In this document: piece after piece, positions 63,170 to 64,000 of the stretch
Numbering within the stretch: the stretch's first letter is position 1
Layout of the letters: every line of letters begins with the position of its first letter
Origin: Isoetes taiwanensis
Taxonomy: Eukaryota; Streptophyta; Lycopodiopsida; Isoetales; Isoetaceae
DNA length: 64,000 bases
Assembly (NCBI GenBank): GCA_021234155.1
Contig: JAJEKV010000035.1
Coordinates: forward strand, 8,119,891 to 8,183,890
Reading direction: 5' to 3'
The notes under the pieces: model-generated
What the model saw: the letters and a program-made list of their open reading frames with translations, nothing else
What the model was told of the DNA's origin: nothing
Database searches by the model: none
Translations under genes and position numbers: made by a program

Positions 63170-64000
63170 ATGATGTTCTTGAATGATCCAGGGGTTCGCT
63201 CATGTTCCAGAGTTGGCAGAAAAGTGGAAGGACGTCATCGGCCAACTCTTATAAGATTTTATTCAGTGGATGCTAGAGAAAGGGTGACACATAACAGGGC
63301 TAGTCTCAAAGGCCATCAAATATGGCTTGATGACGATCTCACCTTGCAACAGCAGCAAGAAAGACGGAAACTGCTTGAAGAAATCAGGGTATTGAAAGCA
63401 GACGGGCAGCGGGCTTTTATCAGAAATGGTAAGGTTGTAATTAAGCACACAAACAAATAGGAAGAAGAGGCCCTCAAGGTTCTAGTCTGGAACATACATG
63501 GTGCAGATGAGAGCAAATTCATTGCCTATAACACGTTTTTTGGTAGTTATGATGTGCTACTGCTTACGGAAACCTGGGAATATGATATGTCTCTATTAAA
63601 AAATATATCAGGTTTCACCAAAGTGCATTCTATTTGGAATGAGAAGGGAAATTGCCAAAGAGGATGGGGAGGAATAGCTTGTTATTCAAAGACAGGGATA
63701 GAAGAACACATTGAAATTGTCAAGACATGTCCATATAAACAGTATTTATGGGTACATGTAAAAGGTGGCAGACCTTTGTATATTGCAGTAGTTTATTTTG
63801 CTCCACTCATCGCCCGTGTATGCACAGGGAGGTTTGAATGCCCATGACCCCTTCTTACATCTAGCAAGAGATATATCAGACTATCAAGCGAGCGGAGAAG
63901 TCTATGTGGTTGGCGATTTTAATGCCAGGGTAGGAAATCAGCAAGCATCAATTTTTACTGAGGATTGTGCGGATCTCTTGCTAAGGGAAGCAGATGCAAT
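63170..64000 (+). mobile_element. LINE: ORF1 C-terminus and AP endonuclease, runs off the window
   Basis: First, RHRPTLIRFYSVDARERVTH, LKGHQIWLDDDLTLQQQQER and RAFIRNGKVVIK match the C-terminal domain of L1-type ORF1. After stop TAG at 63458 an AP-endonuclease domain begins (LKVLVWNIHGADESKF, LLLTETWEYD, GWGGIACYSK), and after one frameshift near 63800 VVGDFNARVGNQQ gives the GDFNAR catalytic motif. The reading frames are nearly open, so this is a younger copy. RT would lie beyond 64000. It abuts the MA3 pseudogene. Confidence 0.85.

Noticed and set aside
1-64000. CRISPR arrays, bacterial operons, rRNA genes
   Set aside because: No regularly spaced identical repeats with unique spacers, no ribosome-binding-site-led gene strings and no rRNA core sequences were seen; the gene structure is eukaryotic.

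Overview
The window looks like a large, repeat-rich nuclear genome of a plant that is probably not a flowering plant. Evidence for a plant: decayed Ty1/copia and Ty3/gypsy pol fragments, several plant-type LINE families, 13-bp arrays built on the plant telomere-like motif TTTAGGG, and a broken copy of an MA3-repeat translation-regulator gene of the plant MRF type. The main gene encodes a four-domain voltage-gated cation channel, a class generally described as missing from flowering plants but kept in algae. A fern, another seed-free streptophyte, or a gymnosperm with swimming sperm would fit; the sequence alone does not decide.

Layout. 1-20 kb: repeats. A LINE fragment at the left edge, two satellite-like arrays, a long polypyrimidine tract, a duplicated telomere-like array, a decayed copia element (about 12.2-15.2 kb) that itself carries a 278-bp GC-rich insertion with perfect 13-bp flanking repeats, a gypsy fragment, and a hAT-type element (18106-20179, 8-bp target duplication) with a LINE inserted in it. 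20.36-47.49 kb, minus strand: the channel gene. I could assemble 23 exons by eye whose phases all agree and which sum to exactly 5100 nt (1699 aa plus stop). Its introns hold LINE, copia and gag fragments and one young, intact, non-autonomous LTR element (33529-36527) with matching 5-bp target duplications. 47.5-61 kb: intergenic sequence with a duplicated segment, microsatellites, decayed coding fragments and several LINE pieces. 60.9-61.06 kb: a tRNA-Ser-headed SINE whose 3' tail matches the 3' tails of LINE copies elsewhere in the window. 62-63.2 kb: the MA3 pseudogene. 63.2-64 kb: the start of another LINE (ORF1 end plus endonuclease), cut by the window edge.

The channel has pore residues E/E/D/D in domains I-IV, the same pattern as animal T-type (Cav3) calcium channels, an EF-hand-like segment after IVS6, and a C-terminal IQ-like motif. 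It is the only gene in the window that looks complete and functional; everything else recognisable is mobile or broken. All calls come from reading the sequence by eye; no alignment or database search was run.
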